DNA of 37,235 nt from an uncultured Methanobacteriaceae archaeon (lineage in GTDB: Archaea > Methanobacteriota > Methanobacteria > Methanobacteriales > Methanobacteriaceae). Below are positions 25,609 to 35,962 of this stretch, piece after piece (within the stretch, counting starts at the first letter, position 1; each line of letters opens with the position of its first letter). The stretch covers positions 1-37,235 of the forward strand of contig CACZOU010000020.1 in assembly GCA_902782945.1 (NCBI GenBank). Reading direction: 5' to 3'. The position numbers and the translations under genes were made by a program. The notes below the pieces were generated by a model. That model saw only the letters and a program-made list of their open reading frames with translations, did not search any database and had not been told where the DNA came from.

Positions 25609-26313
25609 ATGAGAATAATGGAATATGCAAAATCATTAAGTGATGTGTGTGGTGTTGCTAATCTTGCAAAAGATGAAAAAAAGTTAATTGAAAACTATGG
25701 AGATGATATTTGCAAGTATCCTTATGCTATTGTTATTGGCCATAAGATGATTGAGGAAATTATTGAAAAAATACCTTTAACCTATAATAATGATAAATAT
25801 GCTCAGGAGTATCTTGATGAATACTTTAATTCACATCAGAGAGTATCTAAGATTGCATCAGAGATAGCGTTATATATTGAGGATGAGGGTTATCATGCGA
25901 TTGTATTAGATGTTTCTGGTAAGAGTGATGAGATTGATTTGAAAAAACCTTTTAGTAATAAGGCTAGTGCTCATATTGCTGGTGTAGGATGGCTTGGTAA
26001 AAATAATCTTCTTACAACAGAGGAGTTCGGTCCTAGGTTAACCTGGGCTACCGTTCTTACTGATGCACCACTTGAAGAGTATGCTGGTGATGAAATGGAA
26101 TCTTTATGTGGTAATTGTACAATGTGTGTTACTGCTTGTCCTGGTAAAGCTATTGTTGACTTACCAGACCCAGCAGAGTCTTATAGTCCTGAGAAATGTG
26201 GTAATTATCTTATGAAAAGAAAAGAGGAGAATCATCCCGTAGCTTGTGGGATGTGTTTATACATATGTCCTTATGGTAATGAAAAAAGTAGAAAACTGTT
26301 AAACAAGAATTAA
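25609..26313 (+). CDS. QueG-like 4Fe-4S protein
   Basis: This 234-residue protein has the double cluster motif CGNCTMCVTACP near residue 165 and a second set (C near 196, then CGMCLYICPYG near 213), as in epoxyqueuosine reductase QueG and related cobalamin-dependent reductases. GVGWLGKNNLL near 125 is a conserved QueG-family segment. It is shorter than bacterial QueG, which is usually over 300 residues and often has HEAT repeats at the C-terminus. Archaea make archaeosine rather than queuosine, so the substrate is probably different. Codons are mostly T-ending. Its stop overlaps the convergent uvrC stop by four bases. Confidence 0.7.
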   Translation: MRIMEYAKSLSDVCGVANLAKDEKKLIENYGDDICKYPYAIVIGHKMIEEIIEKIPLTYNNDKYAQEYLDEYFNSHQRVSKIASEIALYIEDEGYHAIVLDVSGKSDEIDLKKPFSNKASAHIAGVGWLGKNNLLTTEEFGPRLTWATVLTDAPLEEYAGDEMESLCGNCTMCVTACPGKAIVDLPDPAESYSPEKCGNYLMKRKEENHPVACGMCLYICPYGNEKSRKLLNKN

Positions 26314-28133
26314 TTGTTTTTATCCTTTTTTCTATCATTTTGTAATGTGTCATATATTGTTTTAGCTAATTTTTTATGTATACCATTGACTTCCTCTATT
26401 TCCTCTAAACTAGCATCATATATTGCATCCAGACTTTTGAAGTGTGTGAGTAATGCTTGTTTTCTCTTCTTACCCACACCAGGTATGTCATCAAGAACAG
26501 ACTTCGTGAAAGCTTTACCCCTGATAGTTCTATGGAAAGTAATAGCAAACCTATGTGATTCATCACGAACATACTGAAGTAACTGTAAAGCCGTTGACCT
26601 TCTAGGAAGAACAATAGGTTCACTTCTACCAGGAACATACAATTCCTCAAACTTCTTAGCTAAACCAACCAGTGGAACATCAGTAATATTTAGCTCCTTG
26701 AATACTTCAACAGCCATTCCAAGCTGACCCTTACCTCCATCAATTAATACTAAATCAGGACGTATATTAATTGAATCATCAGGATTTTTAACATCATCCT
26801 GATAATCAGGTGATATATGAGAGTATCTTCTTGTAAGAACTTCCTTCATCATAGCAAAATCATTAGGTCCGGGAGTATTCATTTTAAACTTACGATACAT
26901 GTTTTTAGCTGGTTTACCATTTTCAAAGACAACCATTGATGCTACAGCATAAATACCAGATATATTTGAAATATCAAAACCCTCTATATGATATGGAAGC
27001 CGTGGAAGGTTAAGATATTGTTCCAATGTTAATAATGGATTTTCTTCTTCCTTAGTATTTTCTGTTAAACTAATATGAGCATTTTTCTTAGCAATCTTTA
27101 TTAATGTTAGATAATGACCATCCTCTGCCACATTAATCTTAACATTATGGCCTTCCTTGTCAGATAACCATTCCCTTATAATATCAGCATCTTCAATATC
27201 ATCCTCAATAATTATCTGCTCTGGTATAGGTGCTGTTGAATAATATTGTTTAATAAATTCTGTGAGTATCTCCTTATCTGAAAAGCCATTAATACCTTTT
27301 AGTATTAAATCATCTTTCTTATTTGTTTTACCGTTACGGACAGATATTATCACAACGGCAGCTTCCTGGTCATTATGGTCAATTCCAATAATATCTTGGT
27401 CTACATCTTTTGTTGGCTGTATATTCTGTTTTTCCAATGTTATTTTTATTGTTTCTATCTGATCTCTTATCATTGCAGCCTTTTCAAATTCCAGATTTTT
27501 AGAGTAATGTTTCATATCTTTTTCTAGCTTCTTGATTGTCTTCTTGTATCTTCCCTGCAGTAGTAATTTTGCTCTTCTGATATTTCTGTTATACTCCTTT
27601 TGTGATATCTTATTAATACATGGTGCACTACACTGTTTAATCTGATAGTTTAAACATGGGCCATCCATATTTTTACATGTTCTTATCTTAAAGTTCTTAT
27701 TTAGAAAGTCAATGAATTGTCTTGCATTTGTAGAATCAGTGTATGGCCCATAATATGATGCTTTATCATTTTTAAGGCTTCTTGTTATCAGTATTCTTGG
27801 AAATTCATCTTTTGTTATCTTAATATATGGATATTGTTTCCCATCTTTAAGGCTTATATTGTAATGAGGCATGTATCTTTTAATGAGATTTGCTTCTAGT
27901 ATTAATGCTTCTTTTTCTGTGTCTGTTAATATGTATTCTAGGTATGCGAAGTGTCTCATTAACACTTGTGTTTTTGGTCTGTCTAGTTTGTCTTCATCTC
28001 TAAAATAACTTTTAACCCTGTTTCGTAATTTTTTTGCTTTTCCGACATATATTATTTCATCATCACTGTTGTGCATTATATATACGCCAGGTTTTTTTGG
28101 TAATTCATTTGGATCTGTTATTTTCATAGACAT
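26310..28133 (-). CDS. uvrC: UvrABC excinuclease subunit C
   Basis: This 607-residue protein makes the two incisions of nucleotide excision repair. An N-terminal GIY-YIG nuclease domain (PGVYIMHN near 14, IIYVGKAKKLRNRVKSYF near 26-43) cuts on the 3' side. A cysteine cluster lies near 155-174. A UVR domain (about 200-235) contacts UvrB. The RNase H-like C-terminal nuclease has DISNISG near 390 and DLVLIDGGKGQL near 460. Helix-hairpin-helix motifs (DDIPGVGKKRKQALL near 548) end it. GAGGTAAG precedes the start. It is divergent from uvrB, with a 21-bp palindrome between them. Confidence 0.96.
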   Translation of the reverse strand: MSMKITDPNELPKKPGVYIMHNSDDEIIYVGKAKKLRNRVKSYFRDEDKLDRPKTQVLMRHFAYLEYILTDTEKEALILEANLIKRYMPHYNISLKDGKQYPYIKITKDEFPRILITRSLKNDKASYYGPYTDSTNARQFIDFLNKNFKIRTCKNMDGPCLNYQIKQCSAPCINKISQKEYNRNIRRAKLLLQGRYKKTIKKLEKDMKHYSKNLEFEKAAMIRDQIETIKITLEKQNIQPTKDVDQDIIGIDHNDQEAAVVIISVRNGKTNKKDDLILKGINGFSDKEILTEFIKQYYSTAPIPEQIIIEDDIEDADIIREWLSDKEGHNVKINVAEDGHYLTLIKIAKKNAHISLTENTKEEENPLLTLEQYLNLPRLPYHIEGFDISNISGIYAVASMVVFENGKPAKNMYRKFKMNTPGPNDFAMMKEVLTRRYSHISPDYQDDVKNPDDSINIRPDLVLIDGGKGQLGMAVEVFKELNITDVPLVGLAKKFEELYVPGRSEPIVLPRRSTALQLLQYVRDESHRFAITFHRTIRGKAFTKSVLDDIPGVGKKRKQALLTHFKSLDAIYDASLEEIEEVNGIHKKLAKTIYDTLQNDRKKDKNN

Positions 28134-28195
28134 TAATCTTACCTCAATAATTATCTATTTTAGTTTAAATCTGAGTATCTAATTTATCATCATAT

Positions 28196-28216
28196 TTATT
28201 AAATAGTATTTAATAA
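28196..28216. promoter_or_regulatory. 21-bp palindrome midway between uvrC and uvrB
   Basis: TTATTAAATA (28196-28205) and TATTTAATAA (28207-28216) are perfect 10-base inverted arms around a central G. The centre is within two bases of the midpoint of the 150-base spacer between the divergent uvrC and uvrB starts. Position and symmetry suit a dimeric repressor controlling both promoters. The sequence is all A and T apart from the centre, so chance is a real alternative. Confidence 0.5.
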
Positions 28217-28232
28217 TATTAGTATTACAATA

Positions 28233-28243
28233 ATTATATATTT
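28233..28243 (+). promoter_or_regulatory. Possible TATA box of uvrB
   Basis: ATTATATATTT lies about 45 bases before the uvrB ATG, the right distance for a short leader. It sits just after the palindrome, so a bound repressor there would lie immediately upstream of the promoter core. Confidence 0.4.
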
Positions 28244-28283
28244 ATGATTAGTTTAATCAATTACTTTTAAGAGATATAATAAT

Positions 28284-30233
28284 ATGTCAAAATTCAATTT
28301 ACATTCTGATTATAAACCATTTGGTGATCAACCAAAAGCAATTAATTCATTAGTTGAACATTTTAAAAATGGAGATAAGGAGCAGACATTGGAGGGAGTT
28401 ACTGGTTCTGGAAAAACGTTTACCATGGCTAATGTTATAGAACAATTAGATAAGCCTACTCTTGTAATGTCACACAATAAGACTCTTGCATCACAATTAT
28501 ATGAGGAATTTAAAGAATTTTTCCCAGATAATGCTGTTGAATATTTTGTAAGTTATTATGACTTCTACCAACCAGAGGCATATGTAGCACAGACTGATAC
28601 ATTTATAGACAAAGAATCAGCAGTTAATGAAGAAATAGATAGGCTACGTCACTCAGCAACACAGTCACTACTTACAAGAGATGATGTTATAGTAGTATCA
28701 AGTGTATCATGTATCTATGGTATTGGTTCACCAGAGGATTATTTGGAATTCACATTACCCTTAGAAGTTGAGCAGGAAATTTCACGTGATGAAATAACAC
28801 GTCAACTAATTGATATGCAGTACTCAAGAAATGACATTGAATTTGAAAGAGGCCGATTCAGAGTACGTGGTGATGTTCTAGAAATATACCCGATAAACGC
28901 TAACTATGCTATACGTATTGAAATGTGGGGCGATGAGATAGATGTTATATATAAAATAGACCCACTAAAAGGTGACATAATAGAAGAACTAAGAAAAGTT
29001 ATAATATTTCCGGCAAAACACTTCGTAATAGCTAAAGAGAAACAAGAAAAAGCAATAAAGAATATTAAGAAAGAATTAGAAGAACGTGTTAATACCTTCA
29101 AGGCTACTGGAAAATATGTTGAAGCTCAAAGAATTGAGCAAAGAACTAACTTTGACATAGAAATGATTCAGGAAATAGGATATTGTTCAGGTATAGAAAA
29201 CTATTCAATGCACATGAACGGACGCCAGTGGGGTGAAACACCATACTCTCTTCTAAGATATTTCCCTGATGACTATCTGACAATAATCGATGAGTCACAC
29301 GTTACAGTACCACAGATTAGAGGAATGTATGAAGGAGACAGAGCAAGAAAAGAAACATTAATACAGTATGGATTCAGATTACCAAGTGCTAAGGAGAATC
29401 GTCCTCTAAGATTTGATGAATTCATGAGACAACAAAACCAGATACTATACGTGTCAGCTACTCCTGGAGCATTTGAGCTTGGACGTAGTCAGAATAAGGT
29501 TGAACAGATTATCAGGCCGACTGGACTAGTGGATCCTAAACCAATAATCAGACCTGTTAAAAACCAGGTGGATGACCTTCTTGGAGAGATACGTAAGAGA
29601 GTTGATAAAAATCAGAGAGTTCTTGTAACATCCTTAACTAAGAAGATGGCTGAAGATTTAACAGATTATTATATTAAGATGGATGTTAAGGCCAGATATT
29701 TACACTCTGAGATTACAACTTTAGAGAGAACTGAAATCATTGATGATTTAAGAAGGGGAGAGTTTGACTGTTTAATTGGTGTTAACTTATTAAGAGAGGG
29801 ATTAGACCTCCCGGAAGTATCACTTGTCGCTATTCTAGATGCTGATAAAGAGGGATTTCTACGTTCACAAACATCACTCATACAGACTATTGGTAGAGCA
29901 GCACGTAATGTTGATGGTGAAGTAATACTATACGCAGATAACATGACAGACTCAGTGAGAAATGCAGTTAACATAACAGAAAGAAGAAGAAAAATACAAA
30001 TGCAATACAACAAGGACAATCATATCACACCAAGAAGTGTTGTAAGAAAACTTAAAGACAAGAAAATTGAAGATAAAGTTGAAGATATACAGGAAATTGA
30101 TAACATATCAATTGATGAAATAGATGAATTAATAGATGAACTTGAAAAAGAAATGAGAAAAGCAGCAAAAGAATTAGACTTTGAGAAAGCTGCAAAACTA
30201 AGAGATAGGATAAAAGAATTAAAAGAGGAATAA
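28284..30233 (+). CDS. uvrB: UvrABC excinuclease subunit B
   Basis: This 649-residue helicase-like protein receives damaged DNA from UvrA and recruits UvrC. The motifs are complete: GVTGSGKT near residue 38 (K44) is Walker [12 protein letters not shown] near 92 is the beta-hairpin that wedges into DNA, and TIIDESHV near 336 is Walker [13 protein letters not shown]-type helicase motifs near 508 and QTIGRAARN near 535 follow. A UVR domain ends the protein ([15 protein letters not shown] near 630). It ends four bases before uvrA, so the two are co-transcribed. The protein is full length and bacterial in type. Confidence 0.97.
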   Translation: MSKFNLHSDYKPFGDQPKAINSLVEHFKNGDKEQTLEGVTGSGKTFTMANVIEQLDKPTLVMSHNKTLASQLYEEFKEFFPDNAVEYFVSYYDFYQPEAYVAQTDTFIDKESAVNEEIDRLRHSATQSLLTRDDVIVVSSVSCIYGIGSPEDYLEFTLPLEVEQEISRDEITRQLIDMQYSRNDIEFERGRFRVRGDVLEIYPINANYAIRIEMWGDEIDVIYKIDPLKGDIIEELRKVIIFPAKHFVIAKEKQEKAIKNIKKELEERVNTFKATGKYVEAQRIEQRTNFDIEMIQEIGYCSGIENYSMHMNGRQWGETPYSLLRYFPDDYLTIIDESHVTVPQIRGMYEGDRARKETLIQYGFRLPSAKENRPLRFDEFMRQQNQILYVSATPGAFELGRSQNKVEQIIRPTGLVDPKPIIRPVKNQVDDLLGEIRKRVDKNQRVLVTSLTKKMAEDLTDYYIKMDVKARYLHSEITTLERTEIIDDLRRGEFDCLIGVNLLREGLDLPEVSLVAILDADKEGFLRSQTSLIQTIGRAARNVDGEVILYADNMTDSVRNAVNITERRRKIQMQYNKDNHITPRSVVRKLKDKKIEDKVEDIQEIDNISIDEIDELIDELEKEMRKAAKELDFEKAAKLRDRIKELKEE

Positions 30234-30237
30234 GAAT

Positions 30238-33120
30238 ATGGAATCAACAGATGACTTAAGAAGAAAAGCTATCCAAGATAGAAAAATCATCATAAAAGGA
30301 GCACGTCAGCACAACCTCCAAAACATAGACGTAACAATACCACGTGATAGCTTCATAGTAATAACAGGATTAAGTGGATCTGGTAAATCCTCACTAGCAT
30401 TTGATACAATATATGCTGAAGGACAAAGAAGATATGTTGAATCACTATCAGCATATGCTAGACAATTTTTAGGACAAATGGACAAACCGGAAGTAGATTA
30501 CATAGAAGGATTATCACCTGCAATATCCATAGACCAGAAAACAACAAGAGTAAATCCTCGTTCAACAGTAGGAACTGTTACGGAAATATATGATTACCTC
30601 AGATTATTATATGCAAGAATAGGAATACCACACTGCTACAATTGTGGAAAAGAAATATCTCAGCAAACACCAGGACAAATAGCAAACGAAATAATAGACA
30701 AAAATGATCAACAAAAAATATACATCCTCGCACCAGTAATCAAAGATAGAAAAGGAATGCATAAAAAAATATTCACAGAATACAAACAAAAAGGATTTGT
30801 AAGAGCAAGAGTAGATGGAGAAATACGTTCACTGGACGAGGAAATAAACCTAAACAAGAACAATAAACACGTAATAGAAATAGTTATAGACAGATTAAAA
30901 GTAACAAACAATGAAAATTTCAGAAAAAGATTAGTAGAATCAGTAGAAACAGGACTCAAAATAAGTGATGGTCTAATAACAGTAGCAAACAATGATAACA
31001 GCATACCTGACCAATTCTACAGTGAATCACTAGCATGCCCTGATTGTGGAATAAACTTCACAGAAATAAGTCCAAGAATGTTCTCATTCAACAATCCACA
31101 AGCAGCATGCCCGGCATGTAATGGTATAGGAAGCATACTTGAAATAGACCCGGAGCTAGTAGTACCGGATAGAACATTATCCATAAGAGATGGAGCAATA
31201 AAACCATGGAGTAACTCAAACAGAACAGAAAGCTACTACAATAAAATACTAGCAGGACTAGCAAATCATTATGGCTTTAAACTAGACTCACCATACCATA
31301 CATTACCAGATGACGTGAAAGATGCAATACTATATGGTAGTAATGGCGAGAAAATAACCTTCATCTTCACAAGAGGAGACTCTGAGAGAAAGGTTACAAA
31401 ACCATTCGAGGGCGTAATTCCACATATGAAAAGAACATATATTGAAACAAGCTCCCGATACCGAAGAAAAGCTATACGTAATTACATGACCCTACGTGAT
31501 TGTCCGACATGTCATGGAGACAGACTTAAACCCGAAATGTTAGCAGTGACAATTAATGACATGAACATAGCAGACCTAACAAAACTATCCCTTGTAGATA
31601 CAAAAGAATTCTTTGACAATCTAAAACTAACAAAACGTCGGGAATTTATTGGTAAAGAAATACTAAAGGAAATAAAAGAAAGACTGGAATTTCTTAATAA
31701 TGTAGGATTAAATTACTTAACACTAGCAAGATCATCTGGAACATTATCCGGTGGAGAAGCACAGCGTATCAGACTAGCAACACAAATAGGTAGCAGATTA
31801 GTAGGAGTATTATATGTCCTAGACGAGCCAAGTATAGGATTACATCAACGAGACAACATGAAATTAATAAATACGTTAAAACATCTACGTGATATTGGTA
31901 ACACATTAATAGTAGTAGAACACGATGAGGAAACAATACTAGAGGCAGACCATGTTATAGATATAGGTCCTGGTGCAGGTGATAAAGGAGGACGTCTTAC
32001 AGCACAGGGAACACCAACAGAAATAAAGAATAATCCTAATTCACTTACTGGACAATACCTATCAGGTGCAAAAGAAATACCAGTACCACAAAAAAGACAT
32101 AAGGGCAACGGTAAATCAATAAAAATCATAGGAGCTAAAGAGAATAATCTTAAAGATATTGATGTAACATTCCCATTAGGTGAATTTATCTGTGTAACAG
32201 GAGTATCTGGTTCTGGAAAAAGTACACTTGTAAATGAAATATTATATCATGGAATCTATGAACAATTAACACATAAACATAAACATAAAATAGGTAAACA
32301 TACTGCAATAGAAGGTGTAGAAAACATTGATAAGATAATTGTCATAGACCAATCCCCTATAGGACGTACACCAAGATCAAATCCAGCAACATATATTGGG
32401 GTATTCACATATATTCGTGAACTATTTGCACAAACACCAGAAGCAAAACAACGTGGATATAAACCAGGAAGATTCAGCTTTAATGTTAAAGGTGGACGCT
32501 GTGAAGCATGTTGTGGTGATGGTATTGTGAAAATAGAGATGCACTTCCTAGCAGATGTGTATGTACCATGTGAAGTATGTGAAGGAAAACGATACAATCA
32601 GGATACACTCAATATTCGATACAAAGGTAAAAATATCAACGATGTACTAGAAATGACTAGTGAAGAAGCTCTAGAATTCTTTGAAAATGTACCAAAAATA
32701 AAAAGAAAACTACAAACATTAGTAGATGTAGGATTAGGCTATGTGAAATTAGGACAGCCTGCTACAACATTATCTGGAGGAGAAGCACAACGTGTAAAAT
32801 TAGCAAAAGAATTGAGTAGACAAAACACATCTAACACTCTATATATTCTTGATGAACCTACAACAGGTCTACACTTTGATGATATCAATAGATTATTAAA
32901 AGTACTACTAAAGCTACGTGACCAAGGAAATACATTAATAGTAATAGAACATAACTTAGATGTTATAAAAACCGCTGACCATATCATTGACCTCGGACCA
33001 GAAGGTGGAAAGGATGGTGGTCAATTAATAGCTGAGGGCACACCTGAAGAAGTTGCAGAAAAAGGTACATATACAGGCATCTATCTTAAACCTATGCTTA
33101 AAAAAAGCAAGGAGAATTAG
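30238..33120 (+). CDS. uvrA: UvrABC excinuclease subunit A
   Basis: This 960-residue damage-recognition ATPase has two ABC-type halves. The first Walker A is GLSGSGKS near residue 44 (K50) and the second GVSGSGKS near 655 (K661). The two signature segments are [12 protein letters not shown] near 504 and [12 protein letters not shown] near 845, and each is followed by [10 protein letters not shown] or [10 protein letters not shown]. Cysteine pairs mark three zinc modules (CYNCGKEI near 133; CPDCG with CPACNGIG near 264-295; CEACCGDG with [10 protein letters not shown] near 757-785). It follows uvrB by four bases and is full length. Most archaea lack UvrABC, so this set probably entered by transfer from bacteria. 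Confidence 0.97.
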   Translation: MESTDDLRRKAIQDRKIIIKGARQHNLQNIDVTIPRDSFIVITGLSGSGKSSLAFDTIYAEGQRRYVESLSAYARQFLGQMDKPEVDYIEGLSPAISIDQKTTRVNPRSTVGTVTEIYDYLRLLYARIGIPHCYNCGKEISQQTPGQIANEIIDKNDQQKIYILAPVIKDRKGMHKKIFTEYKQKGFVRARVDGEIRSLDEEINLNKNNKHVIEIVIDRLKVTNNENFRKRLVESVETGLKISDGLITVANNDNSIPDQFYSESLACPDCGINFTEISPRMFSFNNPQAACPACNGIGSILEIDPELVVPDRTLSIRDGAIKPWSNSNRTESYYNKILAGLANHYGFKLDSPYHTLPDDVKDAILYGSNGEKITFIFTRGDSERKVTKPFEGVIPHMKRTYIETSSRYRRKAIRNYMTLRDCPTCHGDRLKPEMLAVTINDMNIADLTKLSLVDTKEFFDNLKLTKRREFIGKEILKEIKERLEFLNNVGLNYLTLARSSGTLSGGEAQRIRLATQIGSRLVGVLYVLDEPSIGLHQRDNMKLINTLKHLRDIGNTLIVVEHDEETILEADHVIDIGPGAGDKGGRLTAQGTPTEIKNNPNSLTGQYLSGAKEIPVPQKRHKGNGKSIKIIGAKENNLKDIDVTFPLGEFICVTGVSGSGKSTLVNEILYHGIYEQLTHKHKHKIGKHTAIEGVENIDKIIVIDQSPIGRTPRSNPATYIGVFTYIRELFAQTPEAKQRGYKPGRFSFNVKGGRCEACCGDGIVKIEMHFLADVYVPCEVCEGKRYNQDTLNIRYKGKNINDVLEMTSEEALEFFENVPKIKRKLQTLVDVGLGYVKLGQPATTLSGGEAQRVKLAKELSRQNTSNTLYILDEPTTGLHFDDINRLLKVLLKLRDQGNTLIVIEHNLDVIKTADHIIDLGPEGGKDGGQLIAEGTPEEVAEKGTYTGIYLKPMLKKSKEN

Positions 33121-33238
33121 TTATTAATGAAATCTATCATGATTAATCAGTTAATTTTATTGTAAAAAAAGTATTTATTAGTAATAAATTATAGGTAATT
33201 ATATATACGTCGATACAATAATTAATAATTAGATAATT

Positions 33239-33255
33239 ATTATTACGGTAATAAT
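33239..33255. promoter_or_regulatory. 17-bp palindrome before the MBL-fold gene
   Basis: ATTATTAC and GTAATAAT are perfect 8-base arms around a central G, ending 30 bases before the ATG at 33286. A TATA-like AATTATATATA lies about 30 bases further upstream, so the palindrome would sit at the transcription start or in the leader. Operator or leader hairpin are both possible. Confidence 0.45.
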
Positions 33256-33285
33256 TAGAAGATAAACAAATAAAAAGGAGATAGT

Positions 33286-34065
33286 ATGAAACTACAATTC
33301 TTAGGAACTGGTGGTGGTAGATTTGCTACCATTAGTCAGAAAAGAATGACGGGTGGTTTCAGAATTGACGATATCGACGGTAAAAATATACATGTAGACC
33401 CAGGACCAGGAGCTTTAGTACGAAGCCATCAGTATGGGTTAAATCCACGGAAAATAAATCTTCTTTTAGTTAGTCATAGTCATACGGACCATTATAATGA
33501 TGCCGAAGTATTAATAGAAGCTATGACACAAGGAATGACTAAAAAGACAGGACATATTGTAGGTAGTGAAAGTGTCATAAATGGAAGTGGCGATTTAGGA
33601 CCCTGTATATCACAATATCATCAATCGAAACCAAACGTATCAGTATTAAAAGCTGGTGATACAGTTAAAGAAGGTAATATTACTATAAGAGGAACTAAAA
33701 CACATCACGGTGACCCAACATGTGTAGGTTTTAACATTAAATATAAAAACTTATGTATTAGTTATACCTCAGATACAGAATATTTCCCTGAATTAGCTGA
33801 AGAACATAAAGATGCAGATATCCTGATTGGAAATGTAATAAAAGAAGGGGAAAGAAAGATTAAAGGTCATTTACGTACCATTGACTTTAAAAATTTAATT
33901 GAAGAAGTACAACCTAAAGTAGCTATTATGACTCATTTAGGTGTTAATTTAATTATGAATAACCCTTTCCAAAATACAAGAGTAATAACTCAAGAAACAG
34001 GAATCCGAACAATAGCAGCAACAGATGGATTAACTATGAATTTAGACCAGTATCTAAATACTTAA
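33286..34065 (+). CDS. MBL-fold metallo-hydrolase
   Basis: This 259-residue protein has the metallo-beta-lactamase fold signature SHSHTDHYND with H64, H66, D68 and H69. Later metal ligands are plausible at H139-H140 (TKTHHGD), D161 (YTSDTEYF) and H216 (MTHLG). The pattern is closest to the broad RNase Z/PhnP-like group that cleaves phosphodiesters, but the residues do not fix the substrate. GGAGATAG just before the ATG is the ribosome site. It ends 20 bases before tRNA-Thr. Confidence 0.82.
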   Translation: MKLQFLGTGGGRFATISQKRMTGGFRIDDIDGKNIHVDPGPGALVRSHQYGLNPRKINLLLVSHSHTDHYNDAEVLIEAMTQGMTKKTGHIVGSESVINGSGDLGPCISQYHQSKPNVSVLKAGDTVKEGNITIRGTKTHHGDPTCVGFNIKYKNLCISYTSDTEYFPELAEEHKDADILIGNVIKEGERKIKGHLRTIDFKNLIEEVQPKVAIMTHLGVNLIMNNPFQNTRVITQETGIRTIAATDGLTMNLDQYLNT

Positions 34066-34071
34066 TCCATT

Positions 34072-34081
34072 ATTCTTTTTT
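34072..34081 (+). terminator. T-run between the MBL-fold gene and tRNA-Thr
   Basis: A run of seven or more T lies between the MBL-fold stop codon and the tRNA. It could end the protein-coding message, in which case the tRNA promoter must lie inside the MBL-fold gene. Confidence 0.3.
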
Positions 34082-34085
34082 TAAT

Positions 34086-34159
34086 GCCCCAATGGCTCAG
34101 CCAGGAACAGTACCTGACTCGTAATCAGGGGGTCGGGGGTTCAAATCCCTCTTGGGGCT
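34086..34159 (+). tRNA. tRNA-Thr (anticodon CGT)
   Basis: All four arms fold. The acceptor stem GCCCCAA pairs with TTGGGGC. The anticodon stem is CCTGA/TCAGG with loop CTCGTAA, giving anticodon CGT at 34120-34122, which reads the threonine codon ACG. The T-arm has loop TTCAAAT closed by a five-base stem with one G-T pair. The discriminator base is T, as expected for archaeal threonine tRNA. The CCA end is not encoded directly and no intron is present. Confidence 0.93.
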
Positions 34160-34175
34160 TCCAATAATCTTAAAA

Positions 34176-35273
34176 CTATTGTATTCTATCAGGGTTGATG
34201 TGGCCAGCTCTTATCATATGGTCTGCTATAACCATTGCACATGCTGATTCTGCTACTGTTGTTATTCTAGGACATATACATGGGTCATGACGTCCTTCTA
34301 TTTCTATAGTTGTCTCTTTTCTGTATTCTAGATTAACAGTATCCTGTATTCCATTTACTGATGGTGTTGGTTTTACAGCTATTCTTAGAATTAAAGGCAT
34401 ACCATTGGTCATACCACCTAATACTCCTCCAGAATTATTTGTTTTTGTTTTTATTTGATCATCATCTAAGTAGTATTGGTCATTCATCTCTTTTCCTGTG
34501 AGTGTAGCACTTTCAAATCCTAGACCTACTTCTACTCCTTTTACTGCACCAATATTCATTAATGCCTTCGCAAGGTCTCCATCTATTTTATCAAATACTG
34601 GTTGACCTAATCCTATTGGTAGGTTATCTATAATTATTTCTACTATTCCACCAACACTATTTCCTTCCTTTTTATATTTTAGTATTTCTTCTTCCATTTT
34701 CTCAGCTATTACAGAATCTGCACATCTTACATTATTTTCTGTGATGTTTTGTTTTATTTGTTCTAGTGTGTATTTCTTGGTAGATTTTATATTATGTATT
34801 GCTGTTACATGTGCTGTTGTTGTTATATTGTATTGTTCTAAGAGTTTTTTACTTACTGCTCCTCCTATTACATGACCTATTGTTACTCTTCCACTGCTTC
34901 TTCCTCCACCACGGTAATCATAGTTTCCATATTTTTCTTGCCAGCATAGGTCTCCATGTCCTGGTCTTGGATTATTTTTTAGGTTATCATAGTTTTTACT
35001 TCTTTGATCTTTGTTTCTTACTATTGCTGCTATCGGCGTACCATCTGTTTTTCCTTCAAATACTCCTGATAGTATTTCTACTTTATCTTTCTCATCTCTT
35101 GCTGTTGTTATCTTACTTGTTCCAGGTCGTCTCTTGTTTAGTTCATTTTGTATATCTTCCTCTGTTAATGGTAATCCTGCCGGACATCCATCTACTACTG
35201 CTCCTAATGCAGTTCCATGACTTAATCCAAAGGTTGTTACTTTAAATATTTCTCCTGTTATGTTTGCTGCCAT
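34176..35273 (-). CDS. aroC: Chorismate synthase
   Basis: This 365-residue protein converts EPSP to chorismate with reduced FMN, the last step of the common aromatic pathway. [20 protein letters not shown] near residue 13 is the first family signature. [21 protein letters not shown] near 105 and [14 protein letters not shown] near 127 form the flavin site. [10 protein letters not shown] near 331 is the third signature. GGAG precedes the ATG by about nine bases on the minus strand. It is the last gene of a three-gene minus-strand cluster with aroD and an unknown gene. Its stop codon lies 16 bases from the end of the convergent tRNA. Confidence 0.96.
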   Translation of the reverse strand: MAANITGEIFKVTTFGLSHGTALGAVVDGCPAGLPLTEEDIQNELNKRRPGTSKITTARDEKDKVEILSGVFEGKTDGTPIAAIVRNKDQRSKNYDNLKNNPRPGHGDLCWQEKYGNYDYRGGGRSSGRVTIGHVIGGAVSKKLLEQYNITTTAHVTAIHNIKSTKKYTLEQIKQNITENNVRCADSVIAEKMEEEILKYKKEGNSVGGIVEIIIDNLPIGLGQPVFDKIDGDLAKALMNIGAVKGVEVGLGFESATLTGKEMNDQYYLDDDQIKTKTNNSGGVLGGMTNGMPLILRIAVKPTPSVNGIQDTVNLEYRKETTIEIEGRHDPCICPRITTVAESACAMVIADHMIRAGHINPDRIQ

Positions 35274-35302
35274 ATTTTTACTCTCCTATTCTAATATTTT
35301 TC

Positions 35303-35953
35303 TTATTCTATTGCGTTATCATCTAGGTAGGTTACTGATTGTTTTATGGATTCATTTACGTTTGGTATGTGTTTTTCTAGGAAGTTTAGTATGTCTGCTG
35401 CGGTATCATTTTCTTGTTGTGGTTGTGTGTGCTGTATATCTGTTGAGTTTATCCAATCAATTATCCACTGGTAAGATACATGCATTAATGGATATATTGT
35501 ATTTTCTTCGTAATGGTTTGTTATTTTATTTCCAGATATCATTAAATTAATATATTCTAATGCAAATTTATCTAGATACTTGGGATTTGCGTTTATTGTA
35601 TCATTATCTTTTTTGCTTGTTATTGTTATTCCATATTTTCTCTGATAAGGTTCTAATAATACATGTAATAATATATTCTCTGGTGCTAAATCATCACTTA
35701 TGTATATCTTATCACGTGGCTTAACCTGATTTTTTATTGTTCGTGATGCTTTTATACATATTTTCTGAAATATCTTTGACCTTATCACTTCTATTTCAGG
35801 ATATTCTTTGTGGAATTTTTCTTCCTTGTTTCTTGAGAATTTAGAGAATTTTAGATTATTAATATATATTTTATTATTGTATAGGCTGATGTATCTGGTA
35901 TCTACGCCTATCTTATTCAGTTTTTTAATAATGATTCGTTCTTCGTCATTCAT
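35303..35953 (-). CDS. Unknown protein between aroD and aroC
   Basis: This 216-residue soluble, basic protein is not one I recognise. The N-terminal 50 residues are Lys- and Asn-rich with a possible helix-strand-strand layout. KPRDKIYISDDLAPENILLHVLLEP near residue 78 is the most motif-like segment. There are no membrane helices; the only cysteine is in QKICIKAS near residue 66. It starts nine bases after the aroD stop codon and ends 29 bases before aroC, so it is transcribed with both. The context suggests a link to aromatic synthesis or its control, but nothing in the sequence proves it. Confidence 0.6.
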   Translation of the reverse strand: MNDEERIIIKKLNKIGVDTRYISLYNNKIYINNLKFSKFSRNKEEKFHKEYPEIEVIRSKIFQKICIKASRTIKNQVKPRDKIYISDDLAPENILLHVLLEPYQRKYGITITSKKDNDTINANPKYLDKFALEYINLMISGNKITNHYEENTIYPLMHVSYQWIIDWINSTDIQHTQPQQENDTAADILNFLEKHIPNVNESIKQSVTYLDDNAIE

Positions 35954-35962
35954 ACTATCAAA

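Noticed and set aside
26310-26313. The four-base overlap of the QueG-like and uvrC stop codons as a special signal
   Set aside because: Convergent genes often share stop-codon bases in compact AT-rich genomes; nothing further supports a role.
25609-28133. QueG-like gene and uvrC as one functional unit
   Set aside because: They are on opposite strands and convergent, so they are not co-transcribed.
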